A stretch of DNA of 64,000 nt from Flaccisagitta enflata (GCA_965153355.1 OZ231127.1:2418001-2482000); one strand, 5' to 3'; shown: positions 10,454 through 29,220, counted from the first letter of the stretch. Made by a program: numbers and translations. The notes: a model not told the origin generated them from the letters alone.

Positions 10454-10920
10454 TAGTCGCGTGAACGCGACTCTACACCCCGTTTTGTCCATCCGTCCGT
10501 CTGTCCGTTAGTCGGTCGATCTGTGTGTCTGTCTGTCGGTCCGTCACACTTTTACTTTTTGTTTTCAATATTATTTCCTTAAGTCATTTTAAGTCATTTG
10601 AGAGTATACTAAGTCATTCTAAGTCTTTCTAAGTCATTCTACTATCTTGCTAATAAGTATATCAACATCTAAAAAGAAGCCTTAACTTTGGAAGAGTAAT
10701 GCTCCTTAACAATTTAAGTTACAATTACCAGATTGGTCGAAATTTAACGAGTAAAAACAAATATTCAAAATGAGACCAATCTGGTAACTATAGCTTTCAT
10801 TGTTTAGGAGCAACACTCTTCCAAAGTTGATGGTTCTTTTCAGATGTTGATATACTTATTAGCAAGATAGTAAGCCATATTTAAGACTCGCACGCGACTT
10901 ATTGGCCTTGTTCTGATGAA
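10454..10920 (-). mobile_element. GGAC-core hairpin element, reverse orientation, split by a MITE
   Basis: Starts with tagtcgcgtgaacgcgactc (the terminal hairpin in reverse), then ctacaccccgttttgtcc and a gtccgtctgtccg core. After the inserted MITE at 10640-10872 it resumes with cgcacgcgacttattggccttgttc, the reverse of the family's opening word aacaaggcc. The split indicates that the MITE is the younger insertion. Confidence 0.55.
10640..10872. mobile_element. Foldback MITE, 233 bp, TA-flanked
   Basis: The left arm CTATCTTGCTAATAAGTATA and its continuation through aactttggaagagt are matched by the complementary right arm ending tatacttattagcaagatag. TA is present at both outer edges (10640-10641 and 10871-10872). 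No coding capacity. Confidence 0.8.
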
Positions 10921-11106
10921 ATCTGTTTGTCTGTTTGATTATTTGTTTTCATCCTATCACTTTGTTCCCAACCGAGAAGAAGGTTTCAGCTGAAATTTCT
11001 TCCTGAGATTTGCAACACCTTTGCTTTTTTCTCTAATTGCCTTTCTCCTCTTAACGGCTGGTCACCACCTTATGCAAGATGCTAATGGCTTGGAAGGGCA
11101 CAACAC

Positions 11107-14068
<2,962 letters not shown>

Positions 14069-14293
14069 GGGCGCGTATCTAGTCACAGACAATCGAGTTT
14101 TTGACGGGCCACTCGGTCGCTCGCTACGTTTGTTCGCTCGCACCGCTCACTTCGCTCACTCGCTTCATAGCTCTCCTCTTCGCTCACTTGCTCCACTCAC
14201 TCCCTCGTAGGACAGTTGAAATTCTTGGAAATGTGTTCATGCTGAAACCGCGTTCAATGGGAACAAACGCGTTTCTCATCTTCACTAGAAACC
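14069..14293 (+). mobile_element. GGGCGTGTTTCTAGT-family MITE, copy 1
   Basis: Starts TA-GGGCGCGTATCTAGT and ends ACTAGAAACC-TA. The interior has gcgttcaatgggaac, gacagttgaaattc and repeated cgctcact words shared with the copies at 42151-42400 (reverse orientation) and 43589-43760. TA flanks both sides. No transposase is encoded. Confidence 0.7.
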
Positions 14294-14980
14294 TACCCCA
14301 CCCCTTGTAAGGGACATGTTACAAGTATTTGAGAGGGGACACCTTCCATTTTTTTCACATTCTACTCCCAAAGGGTCCCCTGCATATGGGAAAACCGTCC
14401 CCCAAAAAATTTAGCTCTAACTTTTTTTTCAATTTCCATTTTTTGTAGGTGGGTGGTATAGACTATTTTTAACCTTTTCCATCTGAAAAAGGTAACTTCT
14501 AAAGCTTTTATCTCCGCAACAAATTGAGCAATTAAGCTCAACTAGGGCTCATTTTAAAGAGAAGACACAGCTCTTTGAAATGAGCCCAAGACGAGCTCAA
14601 TTGCTCTATTCGTTTTGGAGCAACAGTCCTTCAAAGTTGATATTATTTTCAGAAAAATAACAAAAACCATTACAACTTTGAGAGCTTCTATCTTCCAAAC
14701 AAATTGAGCTATAGAGCTCAGAATGGTCGCATTTAAAAGAATTTAAACTGCTATTTGGGCAGCGACTCCAAAGGGGCCAATGACTTATGCTTTCACATGG
14801 GGAAAATTTCTCCTCTTCTGTTCTCCCTCCCCCAAAATTAAAATTAAAGCCCAACTTTTAGGCCCAAATCCCAGTCTTGAAGCGCAAATCCCAGCCTTGA
14901 GGCCAAAATTCCAGTTTTGAGGCTTAAATCCAAGGCATGAGGCCCAAATTATAGTCTTGATACCCAAAGCCTAGTCTTTT

Positions 14981-15476
14981 GGGCAGCGGCCCCGAAAGAA
15001 ACAAAGTCCTGTACAACACAGTGGGACTTTTGTTTGTTCGTGCGTTTGTTCATTCAGGTGTTTGTCTATTCGTCTTCTCCCTATCAGGCCTCTCAGGCCT
15101 AAAATCTGCCCTCTCAGACCCATAATCAAACCTCTTGAGCCTAAAATCCGCCCTCTTGGGCCTGAAATCTGCTCCATTAGTTCTGAAATCTGTTCTCTCA
15201 GGCTTGAAATCTGCTATCTCAGGCCTGAAATCTGTCCCGTAAAACCTGAAATCGGCCCATTTGAGCCTGAAATCTAACTTCCCAAGCATCTAATCAACCC
15301 TCTCAGGCATCCATCATCTCTCTCAGGCCTCAAATCTGGCTTCTCAGGCCTCAAATCAGCTCTTGGAGGCTTCACTTTAGCCATCTCAAACTTCAAATTA
15401 GCCATCTCAGGCCTCAAAGCATCCCTCACAGAACCCCTGTGTTCTACAGAGCTTCATCTCCTTTGGGGCCGCTGCC
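14981..15476. mobile_element. Foldback element with internal 24-bp tandem repeats (GCAGCGGCCCC family)
   Basis: Opens gggcagcggccccgaaag..aaagtcctgtacaacaca and closes with the inverse ctgtgttctacagagcttcat..tttggggccgctgcc. Between the arms lie about 15 copies of a roughly 24-bp unit (ctctcaggcctgaaatctgc). The copy at 36656-36963 has the same design. Confidence 0.65.
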
Positions 15477-16116
15477 ATGCTTTCCTTCACTCCAGATCAT
15501 AATCACGCAAAGTAGGGCAATGGGTAATGCTGACCACATTTTGTCCTTCGATGACCAGTCCAACTGAATTTTTGCCTGAAGGACCAAATTTTAACCCAAT
15601 GGCCAAAAGACCTCCTAAATCTCCCCATCAGTCAGCATAGGTCATCAATCCCTTTGGGGCCGCTGCCCCTCTCACCAACTTATCCCCAAATACACTTAAG
15701 GACATCAAGTACCGCTGAATTTCTGGTTAAAAATGAATTTAGAGGTAGAAAAAGATTGAATAAATGATAAAACTAGTTGGGCTTGATACTGGATTCCAAC
15801 AGCCCTTTCAGATTCTGCGCCATACACTTACAGTTTGCCCTCTTCTTTTTCGATGAAAAAATTGTTAAATTGGCGAATCACTTCGCTTCCACCAATTTCC
15901 CTACAGTCACGAGGAACTGTTGGTGGGCGGTTGCGCATTTGCTGACTCCCAAATGTGCAGATCTTGCCATCTTTTATCCTCATTTCACCATTGCAATAAA
16001 AGCAACCAAATTTTGCCCCACTGCATCAATATGCACTCTTATATGCAGTTATATTTATGGACCTACCAATAGACAGACTGACAGATGGTTGGTCAAAGCC
16101 TCGTTTAGTTGTTATA

Positions 16117-16721
16117 ACCATGGGCAAAAAAAAAATCGCACATTGCTTATTTCTACCCTAAGTTGGTGTAACTTTTGCAAAAGTACATAAAATCTATGAC
16201 CATTTTAAAGAGCTTCAAAAAATCTTTCATTTGAGTTGTTGAAAAAAATTCTAACTTTAAAACTTTAGAAGCTTTATCAATTTGAAAAAAAAGTATCAAA
16301 TTGATATCTGACAGGTATGATGTTTTTTAGTTACTTGAATTCATGGACAAAATGTCTTTGATTGATTGCCATTTCTGAATGGATTGACTTATCAATGTCT
16401 GCTTGGCGCCATTCTGTAGATAATGACTTATATTTTCATTTTCTCTTAAATTTTTTTTAGTTTCCTTTTGTCAGATATCTTTTACATGCTTTTAAAGACA
16501 AAACTAAAACCACAGAGTCCCTTCAATTGACAGATTATGATGGTGCTTACTTCAAACGGTTGCCATTTCTAAACGAATTGAGCGACAACTTTCTACTTGG
16601 TCTAGATTTGTAGAACTTTCAAATATCTTTCAAATGGTCACTGATTTTTTGTATCTTTATTGAAATCAAGCTAGTCAAAGGCATTAAAAAATGCCATATG
16701 CGTTTTTTTTTTGCCCATGGT
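16117..16721. mobile_element. Nested MITE, 605 bp, TA-flanked
   Basis: The terminal inverted repeats ACCATGGGCAAAAAAAAAAT and its complement (ttttttttttgcccatggt) are flanked by TA. It is AT-rich and carries further inverted words inside. It lies inside the 3.5 kb element. Confidence 0.7.
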
Positions 16722-18024
16722 TATCGCTACAAAAAACTGACCTTTCATTATTTATTATTCAAACGTATTTTGGTCCCAAAACAAAACACTTCTCAGAATT
16801 CTACCAAAACACTTTAAATACTCTATCTTTCAGTTTTATTAACGGTTATAGCAGTAGCATTCTGATCATTCTCATTTTGAAAAGCTGTCATTGCTGTTTC
16901 AAACACAATAAATTTTGGGCCTTAGCTCATTACATCAAATTAAGCTATGGACCTCAACTTAGGCTCAAGGTTTCAAAGGTGGAAGGGTTTTTTTGCCATT
17001 TTCTGAATAGGACATCAACTTTAGAAGGCTGTTGCTCCTAAATAAATTGACAAATTAACCTGAGCTTTAGCTCATTTTTAAGAGCTGAAAAGACCTGAGC
17101 TTGCTCTTTTGTCAATTCATTAATTTGGTTAGAAGATAAATGATTTAGAAGTTACCTGCTTTTGATGGAAAAGGCTGAAAATAACATCAACTCTGGAGGA
17201 TTTTTGGATTTTAACAAACGTATAATCCCGAGACATGCATCATTACACAGCGGCAAAAGAAAACACATCAAAAAGGGATATACATCAAAACTCTGGAGGA
17301 CTGTTGCCCCTAAAGGATTTGGGTTCATTTGAAAGAGTTGTCTCTGCTCTTTAAATTAGCCCAAATTGAGGTAAGTAGCTCAATTTGTTTAGAAGATACA
17401 AGCTCTCAAAGTTATAACGGTTTTTTTCATTATTCTAAAAATGTTAGCAACTTTGGAAGGCCATTGCTACTAAAAGAATTGAACAATTGAGCTCATCTTG
17501 GGCTCATTTTAAAGAGCAGTGTCTGTTCTTCAAAATGAGCCTATGTTGAGCTTAATAGCTCAATTCGTTAAGGAGATATAAGCGGTAGAAGTTACCTTTT
17601 TCTGATAGAAAAGGTTAGAAATAGTTCATACCATCCACCTACAAAAAAATGGAAATTAAAAAAAAAGTTAGAGCTAAATTGTTTTGGGGACGGTTTTCCC
17701 ATATGCAGGGGACACTTTGGGAGTGGAATGTGGAAAAATTGGAAGGTGTCCCCTCTCAAATACTTGTAACATGTCCTTTACACGCCGTGACCCTGACTGA
17801 CAAACATCACTCTCCTCCATGTGCCCGTCACGCACGCGCACAATTGAGACTATCGGAATGGTACACGTGTACGTGTAGTCACGTGAACGAGTGATTCTCC
17901 GTGCACATTCGTCATTCATCATCTCTCACTTCCTCACACACTCACGCGCAACACAAACCAAATCGCGCGCACGTAACCCCCAAAGTTGCGTGGCTTTTGA
18001 ATTCAAATTTGAATGCTACGTCCC

Positions 18025-19330
<1,306 letters not shown>

Positions 19331-19344
19331 CAATTTGCCTGTCT

Positions 19345-19735
19345 CCCTGCCTACCCGCTTTCCTTTTTTGCCTACCAGCCTACCTGCCTGCCTACCTGCT
19401 TGCCCTTTCTCCCTGAATGACTTCATGCCTTTATGCCTGCTCACCTTATGCATGTATGCCTGCCTGCATACCAGGACACTTGCCTGCGCACCCGCGTTCT
19501 TTCCTTCCTGCATGCCAGAATGCCTGCATGCCTGCCTTCCTGCCCGAATGCCTTCCTACCTACATGCTTGCCTGCCTGCATGCCTATCTTCCTGCCCGAA
19601 TGCCTCTCTACCTACATGCTTGTCTGCCTGCCCACACGCTTGCTTGCCTGGGTCACCACACGCTTGCTTGCCTGGGTCACCACACGCTTGCTCGCCTGGG
19701 TCACCACACGCTTGCTTGCCTGGGTCACCAGGTCG
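19345..19735. repeat. TGCC-rich repeat with four 24-bp units
   Basis: Degenerate tgcctgcctacc words, then four near-identical copies of cacgcttgcttgcctgggtc plus acca (19635-19733). Confidence 0.85.
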
Positions 19736-19779
19736 TAAAAAGACGGAAATACGCGTCATCGACCGCACTCATTCGTGCG

Positions 19780-20152
<373 letters not shown>

Positions 20153-20292
20153 ACACGCACACACGTTGGTCCCAGGTTGCACCCAGACATTCTCGCGCGC
20201 ACATTCTTGTGTCTAGTCTCCTGACTCTCCTCGGAGGTGTCATTAGCTTAGTTGGCACTTTCTTTGATTGATCACCTGAGGCTGTCTCTTTT

Positions 20293-20560
20293 TAGTTGCG
20301 GACACGCAACTCTTTAAGAGGCTTTGTCCGTCTGTTGGTCCCTCCGTTGGTCCGTCCGTCCGTCCGTCCGTCCGTCCGTCCGTCCGTCCGTAAGCACGTG
20401 TCGAAAAGTGGGAAAATAAGCGTTTTAGAAGCTTTGAAAAATCGTGTATGTGTGGATGTGGGAAGGGAAGTCTGGTGGGGCATGGGGTGTGGATAGGGGT
20501 TGGCCGTCCCTGCCCACCCGTCCACAACGATATTGTGACCCCGCGTCACTTGTTTTCCTT
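20293..20560 (-). mobile_element. GGAC-core hairpin element, reverse orientation
   Basis: Opens with tagttgcggacacgcaactc (reverse hairpin), then ttaagaggctttgtccg and a (GTCC)n run (20340-20392), and later the cctgcccacccgtccacaac block that corresponds to the family's ggtgggcagggg 5' portion. Confidence 0.6.
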
Positions 20561-20639
20561 CACTTTATGCCTAAAGGCGTTGCCGTTAGCTCTCAAACCA
20601 GTTTTGAATTTTGTAACCAGTAAAAACAAGAATTGATTT

Positions 20640-21143
20640 GATTCCTTGCTCAACAGGCGTTATCTGTGGGTGTCTTAAGGCCAACTACGATTGTATCCAG
20701 CTTCCAAGCATAATAGTGTCTTTATGCCCCACCTGAAAATATTGTCTGCCTAGAAATTCGGCGGTATTCATCTTGGCTTTGATTAATAATTCCGAGAAAT
20801 TTGCTGTGTTTGATACTTTAAGGTAGGTAAAAAGACACCATCTCCTACAATGCTAGTAGTGTTTTCAACGGCAAAATTTTCTTTTTCATGGCAAAACAGA
20901 CTGTCTCTCCGTCTCAATGGCATTATCTACTGTGTCTTTATTTCTGAAGGGCAAAACAGCGTGTCTCTTTTCCTCCCATGACAAAATAGTGTGTCTCTTA
21001 CTCTTTAAGGCAGAATAGTGAGTCTCTAGTTTACCATGGAAGAAAAATGAGTCTTTACCTCGTAAAAAAAAGTCCCAAGGATTTATATTTGATGAGGTGA
21101 AAGAATGAAAATAATGAAACGGAGGAGGCAGAAAGTGCCTTTA
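20640..21143. repeat. Degenerate tandem of about 45-60 bp (ggcaaaatagtgtgtctct)
   Basis: Five or six loosely similar units around 20870-21060, built from ggcaaaa(c/t)ag.gtgtctct words. The rest is unique. Confidence 0.4.
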
Positions 21144-21145
21144 TA

Positions 21146-23228
<2,083 letters not shown>

Positions 23229-23414
23229 TAAATAGCTTTAGCGACTGGGATAAGTTCCTTTTGCCACAGGGAAAAGTGCCGTTAGCGAGTGGGAAAAGTG
23301 ACTGTAGCGACTGGGAAAAGTATCATCTGTGACTGGTGTCTTTGGCGACTGGGAAAATTGCCTTTAGTGAACGGGAAAATGGCCTGTCGCGACCGGGCTA
23401 ACTATGAATGGGGA

Positions 23415-23786
<372 letters not shown>

Positions 23787-23802
23787 TAAGTGATATCTTA
23801 TA

Positions 23803-23971
23803 TAGTCAAACCCCAAAAAAATGGATGTCAAGGGACCAATGAATTTAATCCTCTAGTTATAGGTAGATTTCCATTATTGCCAACAAAAAAAATTAAAAGA
23901 AATTAACAAGTTTTTAAATCCATTATGAAGGTATTTCCGTTGCTTGGATCTGTTATATCGGGGTTCTACTG
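23803..23971. mobile_element. Short pogo-like MITE, 169 bp
   Basis: Ends TA-TAGTCAAACCCC and (complement CAGTAGAACCCC)-TA. Same end type as the 21146-23228 element. No coding capacity. Confidence 0.5.
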
Positions 23972-24132
23972 TATTTGAAGAAAAAGAATCATACAGCATA
24001 CTATCATTGGTTTTAAGTGTCTGTGGTATATTCCTATTCTAATCTTATGACAGTATTGGGAAGCTTCAAAAATCTTATGCTAATTTTGTAGGCACCAGTT
24101 GTTAAAAAAATCATGCTTGTAGGCAGCCCCGC

Positions 24133-24300
<168 letters not shown>

Positions 24301-24445
24301 ATGCACCAACGTGTGGATAAAGTTTATGCAACTTGAAGCAAAGAAAAAGCGAATGCGGTCGATTCGAAAAAAGGCGCCGTGGTTCTATTTTTGTAGCCAT
24401 AAAGTCCTCCATGCTAGACCAAATGGTCAAAGTAAAGTGCACAGA

Positions 24446-24448
<3 letters not shown>

Positions 24449-24479
<31 letters not shown>

Positions 24480-24680
24480 AGAGAATGAGAAAGAGAAAGA
24501 GAGAAAGAGAATGAGAGAGACAGACGGACAAAGAGACAGTGAGACAGAGAGAAAAAGACAAGAGAGACAGAGAGACAAACTGACAGGGACAAACAGAGAC
24601 AGATCGACAGGGACAGACAGAGAAAGAGACAGGAGACAGAGACAGAGACAGAAAGGCAAATAGACAAGCAGACAGATAAA
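24449..24680. repeat. GA-rich / GACAGA degenerate repeat
   Basis: GA tract decaying into gagacagaga and gacagac words. Confidence 0.85.
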
Positions 24681-24919
24681 CAGACAATAATCCTAACAAA
24701 CAGAATGTTAAGAAAAATGCAAAGAGAGGGGAGACGCGTTAGAAAGACTGGATGACAAGATTGACAAAACGACACTAGAAAAAACAGTTAAAGTAGTTCG
24801 GAGACTTGAAAAGGGGAGACACAAACAAATGCCAAGTCGTACTCAAAGCGTTTCATTCAGCATTTTTGTAACGAATTTTTGTAACGAAACTATTTCAAGT
24901 ATCTCCAAATAGAGCCAAA

Positions 24920-25110
24920 AAAAAAAGCAAAAAGAGCAAAAAGATAATGAAAAAGAGCGAAGAAATGGAAAAAGAGCGAAGAAAAAGAAAAAGAGCGAAG
25001 AAAATGAAAAAGAGCGAAGAAATAGAAAAAGAGCGAAGAAATAGAAAAAGAGCGAAGAAAAATAAAAAGAGCGAAGAAATAGAAAAAGAGCGAAGAAATA
25101 GAAAAAGAGC
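24920..25110. repeat. Minisatellite of about 18 bp (aaaaagagcgaagaaat)
   Basis: Ten or so units of aaaaagagcgaagaaatag, with small length changes. Confidence 0.85.
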
Positions 25111-25333
25111 TCGGACTTTCTTGGTTGAAGCCGCGCAAAGGCAAATATTTGCCAAATGGGTTATCAAACATCCAAATGTGTATCCACCGACGTATTGAAA
25201 GCTGACTTCGGTCGGCAGCATTACCAACTCATCTCTACCAATTATTGGGCTACAAATTCAAAACAGATTTTGGTGCATTTCAATGGTATCTCAAGTAAGA
25301 GTAATTAATATACAATTTCCTCCTCTTTCCCGC

Positions 25334-25479
<146 letters not shown>

Positions 25480-25483
25480 GCAG

Positions 25484-25747
25484 GCCTGCTGAGGGTGCAT
25501 CGGCGGCTCCTTCTCACGGTCGTGGCGTTGCAACCGGATCCTCTTCTTCCTCATCTGGAGGAGGAGGAGGAGGAGGAGGAGGAGGAGGAGGAGGAGGAGG
25601 AGGAGGAGGTGGTGATGGTTTGCCTTCGACTTTGGAAGTTCGCGAAGACGGCGAAGACGCGTTTGTGTCTGCTGTGACCACCGAAGTCAACGGCGGAGTC
25701 TTACAATTCAAACTCGCCCCTACTTACATCCTTTATCTAGCCCTAAG
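25484..25747 (+). CDS. AFDN: Afadin homologue, visible exon 1 (start of the DIL region)
   Basis: Afadin (canoe in flies) links nectins and Rap1 to actin at cell junctions. Its usual order is RA-RA-FHA-DIL-PDZ plus a coiled C-terminus. This 264-bp exon starts after TTTCTGCAG with one base of a split codon and ends at CTAAG|GTAAGT in phase 2. It encodes a low-complexity Ser/Gly lead, with a pure Gly run of about 18 from (GGA)n at 25556-25608, then [15 protein letters not shown] and [19 protein letters not shown]. The latter matches the FKLSPTYVLYMACR-type segment that opens the DIL region of animal afadins. The phase-2 junction joins exactly to the exon at 49945 and gives the expected LALR-RLLSPNYRPD. 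FHA and RA exons must lie upstream; I did not find them in this window. I am confident of the family and assign the symbol by similarity to the vertebrate gene. Confidence 0.85.
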
Positions 25748-25756
25748 GTAAGTCTT

Positions 25757-25945
25757 TGTGATCTTTGTTCTTTGTGATCTTTGTTCTTTGTGATCTTTGT
25801 GATCTTTGTTCTTTGTGATCTTTGTTCTTTGTTCTTTGTTCTTTGTTCTTTGTTCTTTGTTCTTTGTACTTTGTTCTTTGTTCTTTGTTCTTTGTTCTTT
25901 GATCTTTGTTCTTTGCTCTTTGCTCTTTGTTCTTTGTCACTGGAG
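25757..25945. repeat. (TTTGTTC)n heptamer repeat
   Basis: About 25 copies of ttctttg with some tgatctt variants, starting 10 bp after the splice donor of the exon above. Confidence 0.9.
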
Positions 25946-25999
25946 AAGTCCTACAATTCAGTCTCATGCCTACTAACATTTTCTCTCTAGAGTTACTGC

Positions 26000-26565
26000 C
26001 AGGCCTTTTTTTAGAGCGAGCCCGCGAGCCCGTGGCTCTCTATTTTGCTGTCGGGCTCTCACATTTTGCTGGCTCAGAGCCCGGCGGGCTCTCTCTGATT
26101 TGATGCGATATGTTAGACTCAAGTGGATTTGATCATTTTAGAAAGCAAATGCATTTCTCCACTGTCTCTGTCATGAAATGTTTACAGCTAATAGATAAAT
26201 GAGCCAAACATCTTTTTAGTCGCATGCTCACTTCTCCACCAAGTCTGTTGGTCCATTCATTGGTTAGTCAGTCTGTTGGGCTTCTACGCCTCACTGCCTC
26301 TGCCCAAATACTTGAATGATCGATGTTGATGGTAAAAGAAAGTTCACAAGTAATGATGTTCTCTTTGTTACCGTTTTAAATTCTGTTTACAGAGATACAA
26401 AAAAGCCATTGCTTTATGCAAGTACTTTGATTTAGGCTTACATGATAAGGAAATTGGCGAAATGGTTTTCTTTTGTCGGGCTCGCTGTTTTACTATCGGG
26501 CTCTGTAAAATTGGGCAGAGAGAGCCTGACTGGCTCTGTCAAAAAAATCAATAAAAAAAGGCCTG
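26000..26565. mobile_element. hAT-type MITE with 8-bp target duplication
   Basis: A 566-bp insert starting CAGGCCTTTTTTTA and ending with the complement TAAAAAAAGGCCTG. It is flanked by identical 8-bp copies of GTTACTGC (25992-25999 and 26566-26573). Subterminal gagcccg / cgggctc words recur on both arms. Eight-base duplications and CAG-starting ends are the hallmarks of hAT elements. There is no transposase. It lies in the large afadin intron. Confidence 0.88.
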
Positions 26566-26646
26566 GTTACTGCGTGCCAGGGTGCCGAAAGCCGGCAAAA
26601 CTGGTTATCACCTGGCGATCATCTTTTTCCTTTTCAAAAATCCGAG

Positions 26647-26803
26647 CCGTCGCGCAACCTTCAATTCGACCAAGAACCATCGTTAGAGTTAAGTTGGATT
26701 CAGTATTTCTTTTATGCAAATTTTATCTCTGCCATAGATTTCTATGGAAACATTATGGTCACCCTAACGATGGTTGCCGATCAATTTGAATTTCGCGCGA
26801 CGG
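26647..26803. mobile_element. Small foldback element (about 157 bp)
   Basis: ccgtcgcgc..ccatcgttag on the left is opposed by ctaacgatgg..gcgcgacgg on the right. Target duplication not resolved. Confidence 0.55.
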
Positions 26804-27070
26804 GTCATTTGTTAGCATTTAAGCAAAGGAAAAAATGTGCTCACCAGGGGAAAGCCAGTTTTGGCCGATAAAGGCACTCTGACATGCGTAATCTAGACCT
26901 TTGGTAAGCCTTTGTAGTATTTGTTTTCTACTCTATGTTCTTTGTTCTAGCGCAAAAGCCCTTCTACAAGACGCTATTCCCTAGGTTGGTCGGTCGGTAG
27001 AGTGTAACGCGGACGATCCACTTGGAGCAAGCAGAGTTCTCTTCTCTCTACTCTCCTCTCTCTTAATCTT

Positions 27071-27240
<170 letters not shown>

Positions 27241-27334
27241 TTTCATTTTGAGATTTTGAGCATGATAGATATATCAACTGATGATCATTATCTTTAGAGG
27301 AGCTTCAACCCGTATCCAGAACGAATAAACTTAC

Positions 27335-27575
27335 CGATTGATTCAGAATTCGTTGAAACATTGAGATATTTCCTCGTTCTCTCTTTCCAAAACTTGCCAT
27401 GAAACTCAACTTGACTTACGAGGTTCATTGAGGCATTGAAGAGTCGAAGATATTTTCTCTCTCTCTTTCCAAAACTTGCCATTAAACTCAACGTGACATA
27501 ACAGGTTTATTACTCGATGAGGCATGAAGAGTCGGAGACATTTTCTCTCTCTCTTTCCAAAAGTTGTCAAGGACA
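27335..27575. repeat. Tandem repeat of about 87 bp, three copies
   Basis: Units share ctctctttccaaaacttgcc, atgaaactcaac and ggcattgaagagtcg. Confidence 0.75.
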
Positions 27576-27631
27576 CCAAGAATTGAAAATTGTCTCAATT
27601 CTGACTTGGATATTTTGTCACGTTTTTGGAA

Positions 27632-27790
27632 AACAAGGCCGGATACACGGCTACCCCAGTCGCGTGCGGGTGGGCAGGGGCCATAATTGAGGTCACCAGA
27701 TCATTTGGGCAGGAGCAGTGAAGCCAAAAATCCCCAAAAACAAAACAAAAAAGGAAGGTGTGACGGACGGACGGACGGACGGACGGACAT
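27632..27790 (+). mobile_element. GGAC-core hairpin element (3' end missing)
   Basis: Opens aacaaggccggatacacggc, contains gtcgcgtgcgggtgggcagg and a (GACG)n run ending at gacggacatgc. The terminal hairpin is not present. Confidence 0.65.
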
Positions 27791-28106
27791 GCATCATGAC
27801 ATAGAAAACTCAATTATCATTTTTGTGTGCAGAAGAGTATATTCACAGTACTCCCGCAGTTTTCAGGAATTGACGCAAAATGACGCGCCTCACAGGGGCA
27901 ACCAAACCTACCAGGCTGCAGCTTACACTGAGCACTATAGACGTGGGCAGGGTCCAGCCCCGACAAGTCAACCGTTCTTTGGTGTAAAGTATGCCGTCTT
28001 ATTCCATAGTCAAGAGACGGTGACCAAGTACAAGCTCACTATGATTTGCTGCTTTGTCATGCAAAAAATCTTTCCAATGCTTCGTTTCAACCTTCCTCTA
28101 CTGAAT

Positions 28107-28277
28107 TCAGACTGAGTTACTTTTTTTACACGTTTTCTTTCTTTTTCTTCCATTTTCTTTCATTTTGATTTTTCGATCGTAATGAATCGAAAATTGACAT
28201 AACATGATGGCGATTTTGACAACGAAGACCACGCAACCAATACCGATAGTGACAATGACCAAAAGTGATGTGACAAC
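28107..28277 (-). CDS. Candidate terminal exon encoding a membrane span and basic tail
   Basis: On the minus strand an acceptor-like TGTCTTCATTTCAG is followed by about 56 codons and a stop. The peptide has a hydrophobic stretch of about 24 residues (VVTSLLVIVTIGIGCVVFVV plus KIAIML), then a strongly basic tail (KMKENGRKRKKTCKK). This is the layout of the last exon of a type I membrane protein. The codon pattern and the abrupt hydrophobic-to-basic change look non-random, but I recognise no family. It could be a nested gene inside the afadin intron. A candidate signal-peptide exon on the same strand lies at 44257-44470. No intermediate exons were found, so this is tentative. Confidence 0.25.
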   Translation of the reverse strand, partial: VVTSLLVIVTIGIGCVVFVVKIAIMLCQFSIHYDRKIKMKENGRKRKKTCKKSNSV

Positions 28278-28334
28278 CTGAAATGAAGACACTTTGTCAG
28301 TCAGTTTGTCTGTCTATCTGTCTATCTGTCTGTC

Positions 28335-28490
<156 letters not shown>

Positions 28491-28837
28491 TCAGGAAATC
28501 AGTTTTGCATCAGGTCGTCAATATTTTAGGCCTGCCACATCGTCAATGAATTTCCTTTCAAATGTTAAGTCTTGAGAATTCAGATTTGTTTCAGATCGTC
28601 AATCGCGCTCGTGAGATCGTCAATGAATTTGCCTAAGTATGGGTTTTTCAGTTTTTCACCACTTCGTCAGCGACCTGGTGATTATTTGATTATAAAAATA
28701 CTTTGAAAAAAAATTGACGATGTGACGGCACGACTCCTAAACTTGATTGAGCGTCATGAAGATGGAGTGAACCAGAACATAGACGCAATGAACGGAGACG
28801 AGGGCAAGTTGTTGCACAGGAAGCATTTCTTATACTT

Positions 28838-29220
28838 AGTCGCGTGCTAGGCAACTCTACACCCCGCTTAGTCAGTCTGTTGGTCCTTTGGTTAGTCAAT
28901 CATCTTTTTAGGCTTATATGACTTATATCATACACTGCTCTGCCCATATGCCCAAATGAACTTCCCTATCAACCTCCCTATCACTGCCCCTGCCCACCTT
29001 TACGCAACTGGGGATGTCTGGTAATTGGCCTTGTCTGTAGTTGCGGACGCGGACATGCAACTCTATAAAAAGCTTTGTCGGTCCGTCGATCCTTCCCTTC
29101 CATCGGTCCGTTGGTCATGCTTCCGTCATACTTCCGCACAAATGCCTGAGTGACGTTTTCCACTGCCGCTGCCCACCCGCACGGGACTGGGGTAGCCATG
29201 CATCCGGCCTTGTTCTAGTC
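28838..29220 (-). mobile_element. Two adjacent GGAC-core hairpin elements, reverse orientation
   Basis: The first opens near 28838 (tagtcgcgtgctaggcaactc) and ends at ggccttgtctgtag (about 29040). The second runs from there (tagttgcggacgcggacatg) to ggccttgttctag at about 29218. Both carry the cctgcccaccc block, and the gtcc core is short. Confidence 0.55.

Larger units (their letters stand above)
14310..17779. mobile_element. 3.5 kb element with about 420-bp terminal inverted repeats and nested insertions
   Basis: The left arm (14310-14725) and right arm (about 17370-17779) are inverted copies. Shared words include AGGGACATGTTACAAGTATT, gcatatgggaaaaccgtccc, ggtaacttctaaagc opposite gcggtagaagttacc, and aattgagctatagagctc opposite aatagctcaattcg. 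TA is present outside both ends (14308-14309 and 17780-17781). The interior contains two nested inverted-repeat elements (14981-15476 and 16117-16721) and no transposase frame. It is best read as a large non-autonomous element, or a decayed DNA transposon whose core was lost. Confidence 0.7.
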
